The translations under genes and the position numbers were made by a program. From NCBI GenBank assembly GCA_016215215.1, contig JACRKW010000201.1, positions 1-37,392 on the forward strand: a stretch of DNA of 37,392 nucleotides, written 5' to 3'. The notes under the pieces were generated by a model. It was not told the DNA's origin. It saw only the letters and a list, made by a program, of their open reading frames with translations, and did no database searches. This document shows positions 9,816 to 19,206 of this stretch, one piece after another; the stretch's first letter is position 1, and every line of letters starts with the position of its first letter. The stretch comes from Acidobacteriota bacterium. Lineage in GTDB: Bacteria; Acidobacteriota; Terriglobia; Bryobacterales; Bryobacteraceae.

Positions 9816-9991
9816 GCCTCTATCGATTTGACAGCCGTGGGGCGTTTCTGCCCAAGTTCCTCGCCTTCATCATGCTGCTGTTCATCGGCATCCTGGTGGT
9901 CACCTACCTCATCGCCCGCCAGGCCGATCCGGTGATTCTCGACGACCAGGGCCACTACCGCACGGGCGGACATGCCTCGGGTGGTCGATGA
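9812..9991 (+). CDS. 59-residue minimal CcoH/FixH-like protein (TTG start)
   Basis: A short reading frame fills the space between ccoG and ccoI. It starts with TTG inside the ccoG stop (TTGA) and its TGA overlaps the ccoI ATG (ATGA). The product has a basic N-terminus, one membrane helix (about 15-34) and then ARQADPVILDDQGHYRTG. CcoH/FixH proteins have a helix followed by a similar ADPLVVDDYYKEG motif and normally continue with a periplasmic domain to about 150 residues. Here the protein stops just after that motif. Position, coupling at both ends and motif together support a real, shortened CcoH, needed for cbb3 assembly. Confidence 0.8.
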   Translation: MSLYRFDSRGAFLPKFLAFIMLLFIGILVVTYLIARQADPVILDDQGHYRTGGHASGGR

Positions 9992-12387
9992 GCTGTTCCC
10001 TTTGCGGTCTGCCTGCCGAGGCCGGTGCGCTCCACCGGGACTTCGGCGGTCAATCTCTCGCCTTTTGCTGCGTCGGCTGCATGAACGTCTACACGATTCT
10101 GTCCGAGAGCGGCATACTGGCCTCCGGCGCGGACTTCCGCCAGAGCGAGATCTACCGCGAGAGTCTCCGGCTTGGGCTGATCAGCCAGGGCCAGGCGCTC
10201 AAAGAAGAGCTTCCCGCCGGCGCCGAGATCCGCGAGGCCAGCTACCGGCTCTCTGGCCTGTGGTGCGCCTCGTGCGGCTGGCTGATTGAACACGCGCTAG
10301 CCTCGGTGACCGGCATCGTCTCAGCGGAAGTCCTCTTCGCGTCGGATTTGCTCCGCATCCGCTACTCGCCGCAATTCGTTCCGCCGGGTACCGTGGAGCG
10401 GCGGGTCGCCCGGCTGGGCTACAGAGCGGGACCCTTCACCGGGCAGACCGACGGCAGCCGCCAGGAGCGGCGCGACCTCCTGCTGCGCATTGGCATCGCC
10501 TTCTTCATCTGGATGAACGTGATGGTGCTCAGCCTGGTGATCTATGCCAGCTACTGGGAGTCCATTTCCGATACGGCGCGGCACGTCGTACCTCTGGTGC
10601 TGGCCGCGCTCACTCTGCCCGCCGTGTTCTATTCGGCCTGGCCCATCCTGCGCGTGGCGTTTCTGGGGCTCAAAGCGTTCACGCTGCGTATGGAAGCGTT
10701 GCTGGCGCTCGGCATCATCGCTGCGTTCGGCTACAGCGCGGCGCAGGCCTTCCTCGGAGGCAAGCACTACTATTTCGACACGGCCTGCGCCATCATCACG
10801 CTGGTGCTGCTGGGGAAGCTGTTGGAGCGCGGCGCCAAAGAGAAGACCTCCCAGGCCATCACGCTGCTCTACGGCATGATGCCCAACAAGGCGCGCCTGC
10901 TGGCCGAAGGCCACGAACGATTCGTCGCCGTGGAGACTCTCGCCGCCGGTGCTGTCTTCGTGGTGAAGACCGGCGAGCGGATTCCGGCCGACGGCGTGGT
11001 GGTCACGGGAGAGTCACACGTCGACGAGTCCATCCTCACCGGCGAGTCCGCGCCGCGTCAACGGCGAGCGGGCGATGAGGTAATCGGCGGCAGCCTGAAC
11101 ACCGGCGGCGTGCTGGAGATCCGCGCCGTGCGCGCGCCGGGCGAAAGCGCCATCAACTGCATCATCCGCTCAGTGGAGCAGGCCATGGCCAGCCGCGCTC
11201 CGATTGAACGCGTGGTCGATCGCGTTTCGCGGACCTTCGTGCCTGTCGTCATTCTCCTGTCGGCGTTCACGCTGGCAGGCTGGCTGGCTGTCGGCTTGCC
11301 CGCCGCGGACGCCTTGATGCGCGCCATCGCAGTGCTCGTCATTGCCTGCCCGTGCGCGCTCGGTATCGCCACTCCGCTTGCCGTTACCGCCGCCGTCGGC
11401 GCCGCTTCGCGCCGCGGTATCCTCATTCGCGACAGCCGGGTGCTAGAGGAGATCGGCAAGGTGGATTTGCTGATCCTCGACAAGACTGGCACTGTGACCG
11501 AAGGCGATTTCAGCGTGCTGGCCACCGAGCCGGCCGGATTTGACCTTACTCTGGTCGCGGCTCTGGAAGCCTACTCCGAACATCCGCTCGCGCGGGCGCT
11601 GGCGCGCGCATGTGGCGGCAAGACGCTGCCTGCGGTCACGGAGGTCCGCATCGTGAAGGGTCAGGGCATCGCCGGCGTCTGCCAGGGCAGGGAAGTGGCC
11701 GCCGGCAACAGGCTGTTCCTTCAGCCTGCCGGCATTCCGGATGAGATCGAGCGCCAGGCGCGCGCTTGGGAAGAAACCGGCTCCACCGTGACGTTCGCCG
11801 CTTACGACGGCCAGGCGGTAGCGGCCATCGGCTGCGGCGACCGGCTGCGGCCGGAGTCGCGCGGCGTGGTGGCCGCGCTGCACGGGCGCGGTGTGAAGAC
11901 CATCCTGCTCTCCGGGGACGCTGAAGCCACCACGCGGTGGGTGGCCTCAGAGATCGGGGCGAGTGATTTCCGCGCTGAAGTGCTGCCCGAGGGCAAGCGC
12001 GCCTTCGTCGAAGAGTGCAGATCAAAGGGGGCCACAGTCGCCATGCTCGGCGACGGGGTCAACGACGCGCCCGCGCTGGCCGCGGCTCACCTCGGCATCG
12101 CCCTCGGCTCCGGCTCCGACCTGGCCATGCAGGCCGCCCCGGTCGTGCTGATGAGCTCGTCCATCGGCCGCGTCACGGAGGTCTTCGACATCGCGCGCAG
12201 CACGCTGCGCGTTGTAAGGCAGAACCTCTTCTGGGCGTTCTTCTACAATGCAGCCGGCATAACGCTGGCGGTGACGGGAGTTCTCAACCCGATCCTGGCG
12301 GCGGGGGCAATGGTCCTTTCGAGCTTGTCGGTGGTGGGCAACTCCCTCCGCCTCAACTCCCGTATCGGCGGTCAAGCAAAGACATGA
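9988..12387 (+). CDS. ccoI: Copper-transporting P1B-type ATPase CcoI/CopA2
   Basis: 799 residues. An N-terminal metal-binding region has C3, C6, C27, C28 and C31, followed by a heavy-metal-associated domain with WCASC (C93, C96). The P-type core shows CPC at 454-456 in the membrane, the phosphorylated aspartate D498 in DKTGT, the SEHPLA nucleotide-binding motif and GDGVNDAP at 688-695. The CPC motif and the cysteine-rich N-terminus with FCCVGC mark the CcoI/FixI subgroup, which exports Cu(I) for cbb3 oxidase assembly rather than for copper resistance. The place in the operon supports this. Translation is coupled to the mini-CcoH upstream and the zinc-ribbon gene downstream. Confidence 0.95.
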   Translation: MSCSLCGLPAEAGALHRDFGGQSLAFCCVGCMNVYTILSESGILASGADFRQSEIYRESLRLGLISQGQALKEELPAGAEIREASYRLSGLWCASCGWLIEHALASVTGIVSAEVLFASDLLRIRYSPQFVPPGTVERRVARLGYRAGPFTGQTDGSRQERRDLLLRIGIAFFIWMNVMVLSLVIYASYWESISDTARHVVPLVLAALTLPAVFYSAWPILRVAFLGLKAFTLRMEALLALGIIAAFGYSAAQAFLGGKHYYFDTACAIITLVLLGKLLERGAKEKTSQAITLLYGMMPNKARLLAEGHERFVAVETLAAGAVFVVKTGERIPADGVVVTGESHVDESILTGESAPRQRRAGDEVIGGSLNTGGVLEIRAVRAPGESAINCIIRSVEQAMASRAPIERVVDRVSRTFVPVVILLSAFTLAGWLAVGLPAADALMRAIAVLVIACPCALGIATPLAVTAAVGAASRRGILIRDSRVLEEIGKVDLLILDKTGTVTEGDFSVLATEPAGFDLTLVAALEAYSEHPLARALARACGGKTLPAVTEVRIVKGQGIAGVCQGREVAAGNRLFLQPAGIPDEIERQARAWEETGSTVTFAAYDGQAVAAIGCGDRLRPESRGVVAALHGRGVKTILLSGDAEATTRWVASEIGASDFRAEVLPEGKRAFVEECRSKGATVAMLGDGVNDAPALAAAHLGIALGSGSDLAMQAAPVVLMSSSIGRVTEVFDIARSTLRVVRQNLFWAFFYNAAGITLAVTGVLNPILAAGAMVLSSLSVVGNSLRLNSRIGGQAKT

Positions 12388-12869
12388 TGGAATTCGACAC
12401 GATCCACTATTCGAAGTGCCCGATGTGTGGCATGGCAAGTTCGGCAGCCGCCGGTGCGTGCTCCATCTGCGGAGCAAGCGGGCTAGCACCTTGGCCGGCC
12501 GGTGCGGAGCTTCCGCTCGATCAGCGCCTGACAGCATCAGGCCGGCTTGCGGACGCCTATGCGCTTCTGCAGGACCAGGTCTCGCGCGTCCAACAGGATG
12601 CCCCCTCTTGCGTGCGCCTGGCGTGGCTTGCCTACGCCTTCGAGGACATGCGTGCCGTGGAAATCTGGTGCCACGAAGCCTCACGCCTGGACGGCGATTC
12701 GGCTGAACCGCATATGCTCCTCGGCCTCGAGTTCCAGCGCTCGGCTCGCTGGCCTGAGGCTTTGGAGGAGTACGGGGCCGCGCTCCGCAAGCCCGGCCTG
12801 TCCACGGAGAGACACGAATTGCTCACCCGCCTCTCTGCGGAGTGCCGCGGACAGATGCCGGAGTGGTAG
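12384..12869 (+). CDS. Zinc-ribbon protein with TPR-like helical repeats
   Basis: 161 residues. The start is the first ATG of ATGATG, overlapping the ccoI stop; the second ATG is also possible. Two CXXC knuckles (C12/C15 and C26/C29) form a small zinc ribbon. The rest is helical, with alternating Ala/Leu patterns resembling two or three tetratricopeptide repeats (about 45-155), including a LEEYGAALRKPG stretch. No signal peptide is seen, so it is probably cytoplasmic. It is the last gene of the oxidase operon and ends 6 bases from the convergent DUF2892-type gene. The function is unknown; an assembly or scaffolding role is only a guess from position. Confidence 0.8.
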   Translation: MMEFDTIHYSKCPMCGMASSAAAGACSICGASGLAPWPAGAELPLDQRLTASGRLADAYALLQDQVSRVQQDAPSCVRLAWLAYAFEDMRAVEIWCHEASRLDGDSAEPHMLLGLEFQRSARWPEALEEYGAALRKPGLSTERHELLTRLSAECRGQMPEW

Positions 12870-12875
12870 CCTGCT

Positions 12876-13064
12876 TCAGCCCTTGACGCCGGTCTTGCGC
12901 AGGATCGTCATCATCGGGCACCAGTTGGTGAAGGCGCTCTGAAAGAGGTTCAGGCCCACGAAGGCCGTGAAATAGAACCAGCGCGGGTCGTGCAGAATCC
13001 CCAGCGCCACGCTCAGCATGACGAAGAACCCTGCAATCATTCTCAACCATCGATCCACTGTCAT
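12876..13064 (-). CDS. Small DUF2892-type membrane protein
   Basis: 62 residues with two hydrophobic segments (about 8-23 and 28-45) and the pattern WLRMIAG, then FNLF-like and NWCPM, typical of DUF2892 (YgaP-type) inner-membrane proteins. The start codon overlaps the stop of the RND pump gene (ATGA), so it is the last gene of the efflux operon. Relatives are often next to rhodanese-like or metal-stress genes; the molecular role is not established. Confidence 0.88.
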   Translation of the reverse strand: MTVDRWLRMIAGFFVMLSVALGILHDPRWFYFTAFVGLNLFQSAFTNWCPMMTILRKTGVKG

Positions 13065-16000
13065 CGTTGCTTCCCCTTGTTGAATATGTAATACACGATC
13101 GGCACCGTCATGCGCGACAGCGCCAGCGAGGCGATCTCGCCGGCCATCAGCGCGATAGCCAGCCCCTGAAAGATCGGATCGAACAGGATCACGATACTGC
13201 CCACTACCACCGCCGCAGCCGTCAACATCATGGGGCGGAAGCGGACGGCGCCGGCGTCGATCACGGCCTGGTCCAGCGGCATGCCCTCTTTCAGCCGCAG
13301 TTCAACGAAGTCTACCAGGATGATGCTGTTTCGCACCACGATGCCTGCGCCCGCGATGAAGCAGATCATCGAGGTGGCCGTGAAGAAGGCGCTCATCATG
13401 CCATGCGCAGGCAGGATGCCCACGAGCGAAAACGGAATGGCCGCCATGATCATCAGCGGCGTCAGGAAACTCTGGAACCAGCCCACCACCAGGACATAGA
13501 TCAGCACCAGCACGGCCGCGAAGGCGATGCCGAGGTCGCGGAACACTTCGTAGGTGATGTGCCACTCTCCGTCCCACTTCATCGAGTACTTCGAGTCCTC
13601 GAACGGCTGGCTGGCGGTGTGCTGCTCGATCTCGTAACCGCCCTCAACGGGCAGTTTGGCGATCTCCGGACCCAGTTTCAGAATCGCGTACACCGGGCTC
13701 TCCATCACGCCCGCCACGTCGGCGGTCACGTAGGTCACCGGCATCAGGTTCTTGTGGTAGATGCTCTTCTCCACCACGGTGTTCTCCACACGGACCAGTT
13801 CGGAAAGCGCCACCAGGTTGCCCGAGCGCCCTGCCACCTTCAGACCCTTCAGCCGCTCGAAGTCGCTGCGCGTGGCTCGATCCAGCCGCACCGTGATCGG
13901 CACGTCTTCTTTGGCTGATTCATCGTGAAGCAACCCGGCACCCATGCCGGCGGAGGCCAGAGTCAGCGCCTTGGCCACGTCTTCGGTCGAGACGCCGTTC
14001 AGTGCCGCTTTCTCGCGGTCGACACGCCACATCTGCTTCGGTTGGGCGTCTTCCACATACCAGTCGGCGTCGACGACACCATTGGTCCTGTCGAACACTC
14101 CCAGGATCTGCCCGGCAAGCCGGTCGCGCCCCTCTGCTGAAGGGCCGTAGACTTCGGCAACCAGCGTCTGCAGCACCGGCGGGCCGGGCGGCACCTCGGC
14201 CACCTTGATGCGCGCGCCAAAGGCCTTGGCGATCGGCGCCAGATTCTCGCGCACCTTTTTGGCGATGTCGTGACTCTTCAGGCTGCGCTCGCCCTTGCCC
14301 AGCAGGTTCACCTGAATGTCGGCCATGTGCGAACCGCGACGCAGGAAGTAATGGCGCACCAGGCCGTTGAAATTGTATGGCGATGCCGTGCCCGTGTAGG
14401 TCTGTACGTTCACCACCTCGGGCTGAGCGAACGTGGCTTCGGCCAGTTGGCGCGCCACCCGGGCCGTCTCCTCGAGTGTGGTCCCCTCGGGCATGTCCAC
14501 AATCACCTGAAACTCGCTCTTGTTGTCGAAGGGCAGCATCTTCACCTTGACGAACTCCACGTAGACCAGCGCCATGGAGCCCAGCAGCAGGCCGGTCACC
14601 ATGAGCAGGAAGCCGTAACGGTACAGAGGCACGTGCAGCAGCTTGTCCATCACCCTCCGGTAGGCCATCGTCACGCGATCCTCGCCATGCTCATGCCCGT
14701 GGCCCGTGTCCTGCTTGAGGATGCGCACCGCGGCCCATGGCGTTACCAGGAACGCCACGATGAGCGAGAAGACCATCGCCGCGGTCGAGCCGATCGGAAT
14801 CGGCCGCATGTACGGTCCCATCAAGCCGCCTACGAAGGCCATCGGCAGGATGGCGGCGATCACTGTCAGCGTGGCCAGAATCGTCGGATTACCGACCTCA
14901 TCCACCGCCTCCACCGCCACCTCCGCCAGGGGCCGGCCCGCGTTCTGCGGCAGCCGTGTGTGCCTGACAATGTTCTCCACCACCACAATGGCGTCATCCA
15001 CCAAAATGCCGATGGAAAAGATCAGGGCGAACAGCGTGATCCGGTTCAGGGTATAGCCGTACAGGTAGAACACGGTCAGGGTCAGCGCCAGCGTCACCGG
15101 GATTGCCGTGAACACGATCAACGACTCGCGGAAGCCCAGCACCAGCGCGATCAGCAGGCTGACCGAGACCACGGCGATGCCCATATGAAACAGCAGTTCG
15201 TTCGACTTCTCGGCCGCAGTCTCGCCGTAGTGACGCGTGATCGTTACCTCCACGTCGCGTGGGATCAACGACCCCTTCAATCCCTCCACCTTCTCCAGCG
15301 CCTTGTCGGCCACCGTGATCGCGTTGGTGCCCTTGCGCTTGGCCACTGAGATGGTCACCGCCGGCTCGAATTGGCCGCGCTCGGCGTACTGCACGTATTG
15401 CACGGGCTCTTCGCCGGTGTCCTCCACTCGCGCCACGTCGCGCAGAAAGACGGGGCGCCCGGCGGACACCGCCACCACCAGACCGCCCGCGTCGGCGGCG
15501 TTCTTGATCCAGCCGCCTGCCTCGAGCACCGTCTCCCGGTTCTTCGCGCTTGCCTTGCCTGCCGGGAGAACCTGGTTCGACATGCCCAGCGCGCCGGCCA
15601 CCTGCAGCGGGCTCAGGTTGTAGCCGCCAAGTCGCGCCGCGTCCAGCGTCACCTTCAATTCGCGCCGCTGGCCGCCCAGCAGCGTCACCTCGCTCACGTC
15701 GGCCACCTGCTTGATGGCGTCATGCACCTGAGCCGCCACTCGCCGCAGCTCAAAGTCGTTGTAGCGCTTCGAATGCAGCGTCAGCGCCAGAATCGGCACG
15801 TCGTCGATGGACCTGGGCTTCACCAGCGGCTGGCTGGCCCCGGGCGGGATCTTGTCGAAGTTGGCGTGCATCTTCTGGTTCAGCTTGACGATGCTCTTCT
15901 CTTCGTCCTCGCCGACCTTGAAGCGCACAATCGCGATCGCCCCCCCCGGCGAAGAGGTCGAGTAGACGTATTCGACGCCTGGAATCTCCCACAGGAACTT

Positions 16001-16231
16001 TTCCATCGGCGTGGTGACCCGCTGCTCCACCTCACGCGCGCTGGCCCCCGGCATGGCCACCATCACGTCGATCATGGGGACGATGATCTGCGGTTCCTCT
16101 TCGCGCGGCAGCATGAAGACGGAAAACGCACCGACCAGCAGCGAGCCGAAAATCACCAGTGGCGTGAGCTTGGAGTGGATCCAAGCGTGCGCCATGCGCC
16201 CCGCCAGGCCGAAAGAGGACTGTTCCTTCAC
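13061..16231 (-). CDS. RND-family efflux pump inner-membrane permease (AcrB/HAE1-like)
   Basis: 1056 residues, the normal RND size, with the duplicated layout of a first helix (about 22-42), periplasmic porter domains, a helix bundle from about 345, a second periplasmic loop and a last bundle near 900-1050. Helix 4 has [13 protein letters not shown] with D412 and D413, the proton-relay pair of hydrophobe/drug exporters. Heavy-metal exporters of the CusA type usually differ here. The substrate cannot be read from the sequence. It overlaps the adaptor gene by 4 bases and the DUF2892 gene by 4, so outer membrane factor, adaptor, pump and small membrane protein form one operon. Confidence 0.95.
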   Translation of the reverse strand: MKEQSSFGLAGRMAHAWIHSKLTPLVIFGSLLVGAFSVFMLPREEEPQIIVPMIDVMVAMPGASAREVEQRVTTPMEKFLWEIPGVEYVYSTSSPGGAIAIVRFKVGEDEEKSIVKLNQKMHANFDKIPPGASQPLVKPRSIDDVPILALTLHSKRYNDFELRRVAAQVHDAIKQVADVSEVTLLGGQRRELKVTLDAARLGGYNLSPLQVAGALGMSNQVLPAGKASAKNRETVLEAGGWIKNAADAGGLVVAVSAGRPVFLRDVARVEDTGEEPVQYVQYAERGQFEPAVTISVAKRKGTNAITVADKALEKVEGLKGSLIPRDVEVTITRHYGETAAEKSNELLFHMGIAVVSVSLLIALVLGFRESLIVFTAIPVTLALTLTVFYLYGYTLNRITLFALIFSIGILVDDAIVVVENIVRHTRLPQNAGRPLAEVAVEAVDEVGNPTILATLTVIAAILPMAFVGGLMGPYMRPIPIGSTAAMVFSLIVAFLVTPWAAVRILKQDTGHGHEHGEDRVTMAYRRVMDKLLHVPLYRYGFLLMVTGLLLGSMALVYVEFVKVKMLPFDNKSEFQVIVDMPEGTTLEETARVARQLAEATFAQPEVVNVQTYTGTASPYNFNGLVRHYFLRRGSHMADIQVNLLGKGERSLKSHDIAKKVRENLAPIAKAFGARIKVAEVPPGPPVLQTLVAEVYGPSAEGRDRLAGQILGVFDRTNGVVDADWYVEDAQPKQMWRVDREKAALNGVSTEDVAKALTLASAGMGAGLLHDESAKEDVPITVRLDRATRSDFERLKGLKVAGRSGNLVALSELVRVENTVVEKSIYHKNLMPVTYVTADVAGVMESPVYAILKLGPEIAKLPVEGGYEIEQHTASQPFEDSKYSMKWDGEWHITYEVFRDLGIAFAAVLVLIYVLVVGWFQSFLTPLMIMAAIPFSLVGILPAHGMMSAFFTATSMICFIAGAGIVVRNSIILVDFVELRLKEGMPLDQAVIDAGAVRFRPMMLTAAAVVVGSIVILFDPIFQGLAIALMAGEIASLALSRMTVPIVYYIFNKGKQR

Positions 16232-17400
16232 TGCCGCACCTCTACCTTCCCGCCGTCCACCAGGCCCACGGGCGCCGGCGCGGCCACTGCCTCTCCGGCG
16301 CTCAGCCCACTCAACACGGCAATCCTGCCCCCGTGTACTGTGCCCGTCGTCACCAGGCGGCCCCGCGCCACGCCACCCTGCACCACGTAGACTTTCCGCA
16401 CCTGGCCCATTTCCACCAGCGCAGCCAGGGGGATGGTGAGCGCCTGGCTGTGCCCGCCAGCGAATCGCGCCCGGCCGAACATACCGCTGCGCAGCATGCC
16501 GCCCGGCAGGCCGATCTTCACTGTGAACGTCCTGGAGCCAGCGTCCAATGCGGGTACGATCTCTTCCACGCGCGCATCAACACTTTTGCCCAGAGATTCC
16601 ACTTCCACCCGCACCGCCATCCCCGGCCTGATACTGCTCAGTCTGCTTTCCTCCACTGCCGCCTCCAGCCGGTAGTTGCCGGCCTGCTCAACCACCAGAA
16701 TCGGCATGCCGGGTGAGGCTAGCATCCCCGGTTCGGCTTTGCGCTCAATCACCATGCCCGCGAATGGGGCAGCCAACTGCGTGTAGCCCTTCATCAGCTC
16801 GGCCTGCGCCACCGCTTCGTCAGCCTGCCGGATCTTTTGTTCCAGTTGCGACATCTTCGCCCGTGCCATCTCGAAGTTCGCCTGGGCCATCCTTTGCCGC
16901 GCCGTGGCTTCGTCCATCTCCTGGGGGGTAATCGACTTCTGGTCGAACAGCGACTGCATGCGCTTGTGCGTTGAATTGGCCAGGTCCAACTGCGCCCTCG
17001 CCGCGACGATTGCGTTGTTCACCTCCGGTGTTGCGCTGCGTGCTTCGGCGCGCGAAGCTTCGGCCTGCCGCACCGCAGACTCCACTTCTTTCGCCTCCAG
17101 CACGGCCACCACCTGGCCTGCCCTCACGGCGTCGCCGGCCTGTACGCGGACCTCCCGGATGTAGCCCATCACGCGCGCCGAAAGTACAGACGTGGTTCTG
17201 GCCCGCACAGTGCCAGAGGCCTCATACTCATCCGGAATGCTCTCCTCGGTGACCTTCGCCACCTGCACCGGCACCGCCGCCGCTTCGCCGGCCTTGCTCG
17301 TACGGGCGGCCCTCTCACCGCCGCAGGCGGCCGTCGCCAAAGCCATTGCGGCAACAGCCGCGCCCACCGTCCATTTATTCCAGAACATTGGAGTCTCCAT
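16228..17400 (-). CDS. RND periplasmic adaptor (membrane fusion) lipoprotein
   Basis: 390 residues. A lipoprotein signal ends in LATAAC, so the mature protein should be tethered to the inner membrane through that cysteine. The body follows the HlyD/AcrA plan of a barrel-sandwich lipoyl half, a long helical hairpin rich in Ala/Glu/Gln (about 115-200), the second lipoyl half, a beta-barrel and a membrane-proximal domain. Two starts are possible: this ATG, preceded by AGGGA, and an ATG four codons later (17388) preceded by GGAG, which would give a tidier signal peptide. It overlaps the outer membrane factor gene by 26 bases and the pump gene by 4. It links the pump to the outer-membrane channel. 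Confidence 0.93.
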   Translation of the reverse strand: METPMFWNKWTVGAAVAAMALATAACGGERAARTSKAGEAAAVPVQVAKVTEESIPDEYEASGTVRARTTSVLSARVMGYIREVRVQAGDAVRAGQVVAVLEAKEVESAVRQAEASRAEARSATPEVNNAIVAARAQLDLANSTHKRMQSLFDQKSITPQEMDEATARQRMAQANFEMARAKMSQLEQKIRQADEAVAQAELMKGYTQLAAPFAGMVIERKAEPGMLASPGMPILVVEQAGNYRLEAAVEESRLSSIRPGMAVRVEVESLGKSVDARVEEIVPALDAGSRTFTVKIGLPGGMLRSGMFGRARFAGGHSQALTIPLAALVEMGQVRKVYVVQGGVARGRLVTTGTVHGGRIAVLSGLSAGEAVAAPAPVGLVDGGKVEVRQ

Positions 17401-18733
17401 TCAAAATCCCTGCCGCTCTCTCCACTTCCAGAGCCGCCAGCCGTTGATCGTGTATCGCCGCCAGGCGGCGCGTCCGGGCGTCCAGCAGCGCCGTCTGAGC
17501 CCGCAACAGGTCGGTGATAGTCGCCAGGCCGTTGGAATACCGGTTGCGCAGAATTCGCAGGCTCTCGTCCGCTTGCGCCACCGTGGCCTCGGTCACGGCG
17601 ATTCGCTCGCTGGCGGCGTCGAAATACGATTTCGCCTTCCGCACTTCAAGATTCACCGCGCTCGCAAACTGCCTCTCTGATGCCTGCGCCGCTGCCGCCA
17701 TCGCCCTCGCCTCCGCTACGCTCTCTCGCGTCCGGTGGCCGTCGAAGAGGTTCCACTTCATTCCCGCGACGAACATCCAGTTCGCTCCGCCCTTGCGGAC
17801 GAATTCCTGCCGGTCGGCCTCAAGCGTGCCCTTCATGAAGACCTGCGGCAGGTAGGCGGACCTCGCCGCAGCCGCCTGAGCCTCCGCGGCCTGCCGCGCC
17901 AGCCTGAGTTGCTCCAGTTCGGGCCTCGACTTGCCTGCCTCGCCTTGCGCTCCCGCTGCCGGCGCAAGCGCAGTGGTCAGAGTGAACGCCGTGTCCAGCG
18001 GCAGGCCCAACGCTTCGTTGAACGCCGCCCGCGCCACCTTCGCGTCAGCCGCCCTGCGGATCACCTGCTCTCTCATCGCGGCCACGTGGACCTTCACCGA
18101 AAGGACGTCGGACTCGGTCGCCATGCCCGCGTCGCGCACCGTCTCGGCCCGCTTCTGGTCCGCCTCGGCTGTCTTCAGCGCCTCGCGGGCCACCTCCAGC
18201 GCCTGGTCCGACAGCGTCACGCCGTGGTAGGCGCGGGCCACGCCGGCGATCAGCACCAGCTCCAGCGCCTTCCTCTCCTGCTCCGTCATTTGCTTGCCGA
18301 GTTCGGCCGCCTTCACGTTGTTCTTCATGCCGCCGAAATCGTAGATCAGTTGCTCGGCCGACACCGTCGATTGGAAGTTGTTCAACACGTCGGGCCTGTT
18401 CAGTTTGTTCAGGGCGAAGTTCCCGGCCGCAAACTGCCTCTGCGTCAGCAGCGATCCGAAGACGTAGACCGGGTTGTTTCCGCTCTGAAACGTCTCGCTG
18501 TACTGGACGCGAGGCAGGTAGCCGGACCGTGCCTGCCCAATGCGGCTCCCCGCCGCCTGGATCTTCGCCGTGGCCACCTCCATGGACGGGTGTGCGCGAA
18601 GCGCCTGCTTCACCGCGTCCTTCAGAGATAGCGGATCCTGTGCGCTGGCGGTCGCGGCCGCCAGGCACAAACTGACTATCTGGATTCGTTTTCGCACGTT
18701 CCACAGGATGCGGCCGGCGGCTCGAGGTGACAC
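17375..18733 (-). CDS. TolC-family outer membrane efflux protein
   Basis: About 452 residues from a GTG at 18733 that has GGAGG (18747-18743) nine bases upstream. A later GTG at 18697 leaves a shorter, classic signal peptide, and an upstream ATG at 18790 would overlap the divergent OsmC-like gene, so the start is uncertain. The signal peptide ends in ATASAQ. The rest has two long helical repeats with heptad patterns (for example around DQALEVAREALKTAEAD), typical of OEP/TolC proteins, which trimerise into an outer-membrane channel with a periplasmic tunnel. First gene of the efflux operon. Confidence 0.92.
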   Translation of the reverse strand: MSPRAAGRILWNVRKRIQIVSLCLAAATASAQDPLSLKDAVKQALRAHPSMEVATAKIQAAGSRIGQARSGYLPRVQYSETFQSGNNPVYVFGSLLTQRQFAAGNFALNKLNRPDVLNNFQSTVSAEQLIYDFGGMKNNVKAAELGKQMTEQERKALELVLIAGVARAYHGVTLSDQALEVAREALKTAEADQKRAETVRDAGMATESDVLSVKVHVAAMREQVIRRAADAKVARAAFNEALGLPLDTAFTLTTALAPAAGAQGEAGKSRPELEQLRLARQAAEAQAAAARSAYLPQVFMKGTLEADRQEFVRKGGANWMFVAGMKWNLFDGHRTRESVAEARAMAAAAQASERQFASAVNLEVRKAKSYFDAASERIAVTEATVAQADESLRILRNRYSNGLATITDLLRAQTALLDARTRRLAAIHDQRLAALEVERAAGILNGDSNVLE

Positions 18734-18739
18734 GTCACC
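18726..18739. promoter_or_regulatory. Inverted repeat at the start of the efflux operon
   Basis: GGTGAC-AC-GTCACC, two perfect 6-base arms around a 2-base centre. It overlaps the proposed GTG start of the outer membrane factor gene and lies 40 bases before the divergent OsmC-like gene. It could be an operator for a dimeric repressor or an mRNA hairpin over the start; no regulator gene is adjacent. Confidence 0.35.
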
Positions 18740-18779
18740 TTTCCTCCGCAATCGCATCTGACAAAACGGATAGATCAAT

Positions 18780-19202
18780 ATGGAAGTCAACGTCAGCTAC
18801 CTCGGAGATGTACAGTTTGAAGCCGAAGCCCGTGGGCACAAGATCGTCTGCGATCAGCCTCTCGAGGCCGGTGGAGCCGATGAAGGCATGACGCCGCCGG
18901 AGTTTCTCCTGGCTTCGCTGGCGACTTGCGCTGGTTTCTACGCCGTTCAGTACCTGCGCGCCAGAAATTTACCAAGCGCGGGGCTGCGCGTCAAGGTGGT
19001 GGCTGAGAAGGCCCTGCAACCTGCCCGACTCGACCATTTCGTGATCACCGTTCAAGCGCCCGGTATCACCCAAGATAGGGACGTCGAAGGCATTCGCCGA
19101 TCGGCTGAGAAATGCCTGGTCAAGAACACCATGCTGATTCCGCCCTCCATCTCTGTCGCCGTGGAGGCGCCGGCCACCGCCGCGCTGGAGCAGGTAACAT
19201 GA
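18780..19202 (+). CDS. OsmC/Ohr-family protein
   Basis: 140 residues. It shows the OsmC fold signature: a short beta N-terminus, TPPEFLLASLATC with C50, and a second cysteine C112 in EKCLVKN. These two are the conserved pair that reduces organic hydroperoxides in active members. Its short length and lack of Ohr-type motifs place it in the broader OsmC-like (YhfA-type) group, whose substrates are not well defined. It is transcribed divergently from the efflux operon and ends four bases before the sigma factor gene, so the two are probably co-transcribed. Confidence 0.9.
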   Translation: MEVNVSYLGDVQFEAEARGHKIVCDQPLEAGGADEGMTPPEFLLASLATCAGFYAVQYLRARNLPSAGLRVKVVAEKALQPARLDHFVITVQAPGITQDRDVEGIRRSAEKCLVKNTMLIPPSISVAVEAPATAALEQVT

Positions 19203-19206
19203 TGTT

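Noticed and set aside
14270-16390. Long plus-strand frames opposite the RND pump gene
   Set aside because: Arg/His/Gln-rich shadow translations of a well-defined RND pump.
13061-17400. Heavy-metal (CusA/CzcA-type) efflux as the function of the RND system
   Set aside because: Helix 4 carries the Asp-Asp pair of hydrophobe/drug exporters; nearness to ccoI alone is weak evidence.
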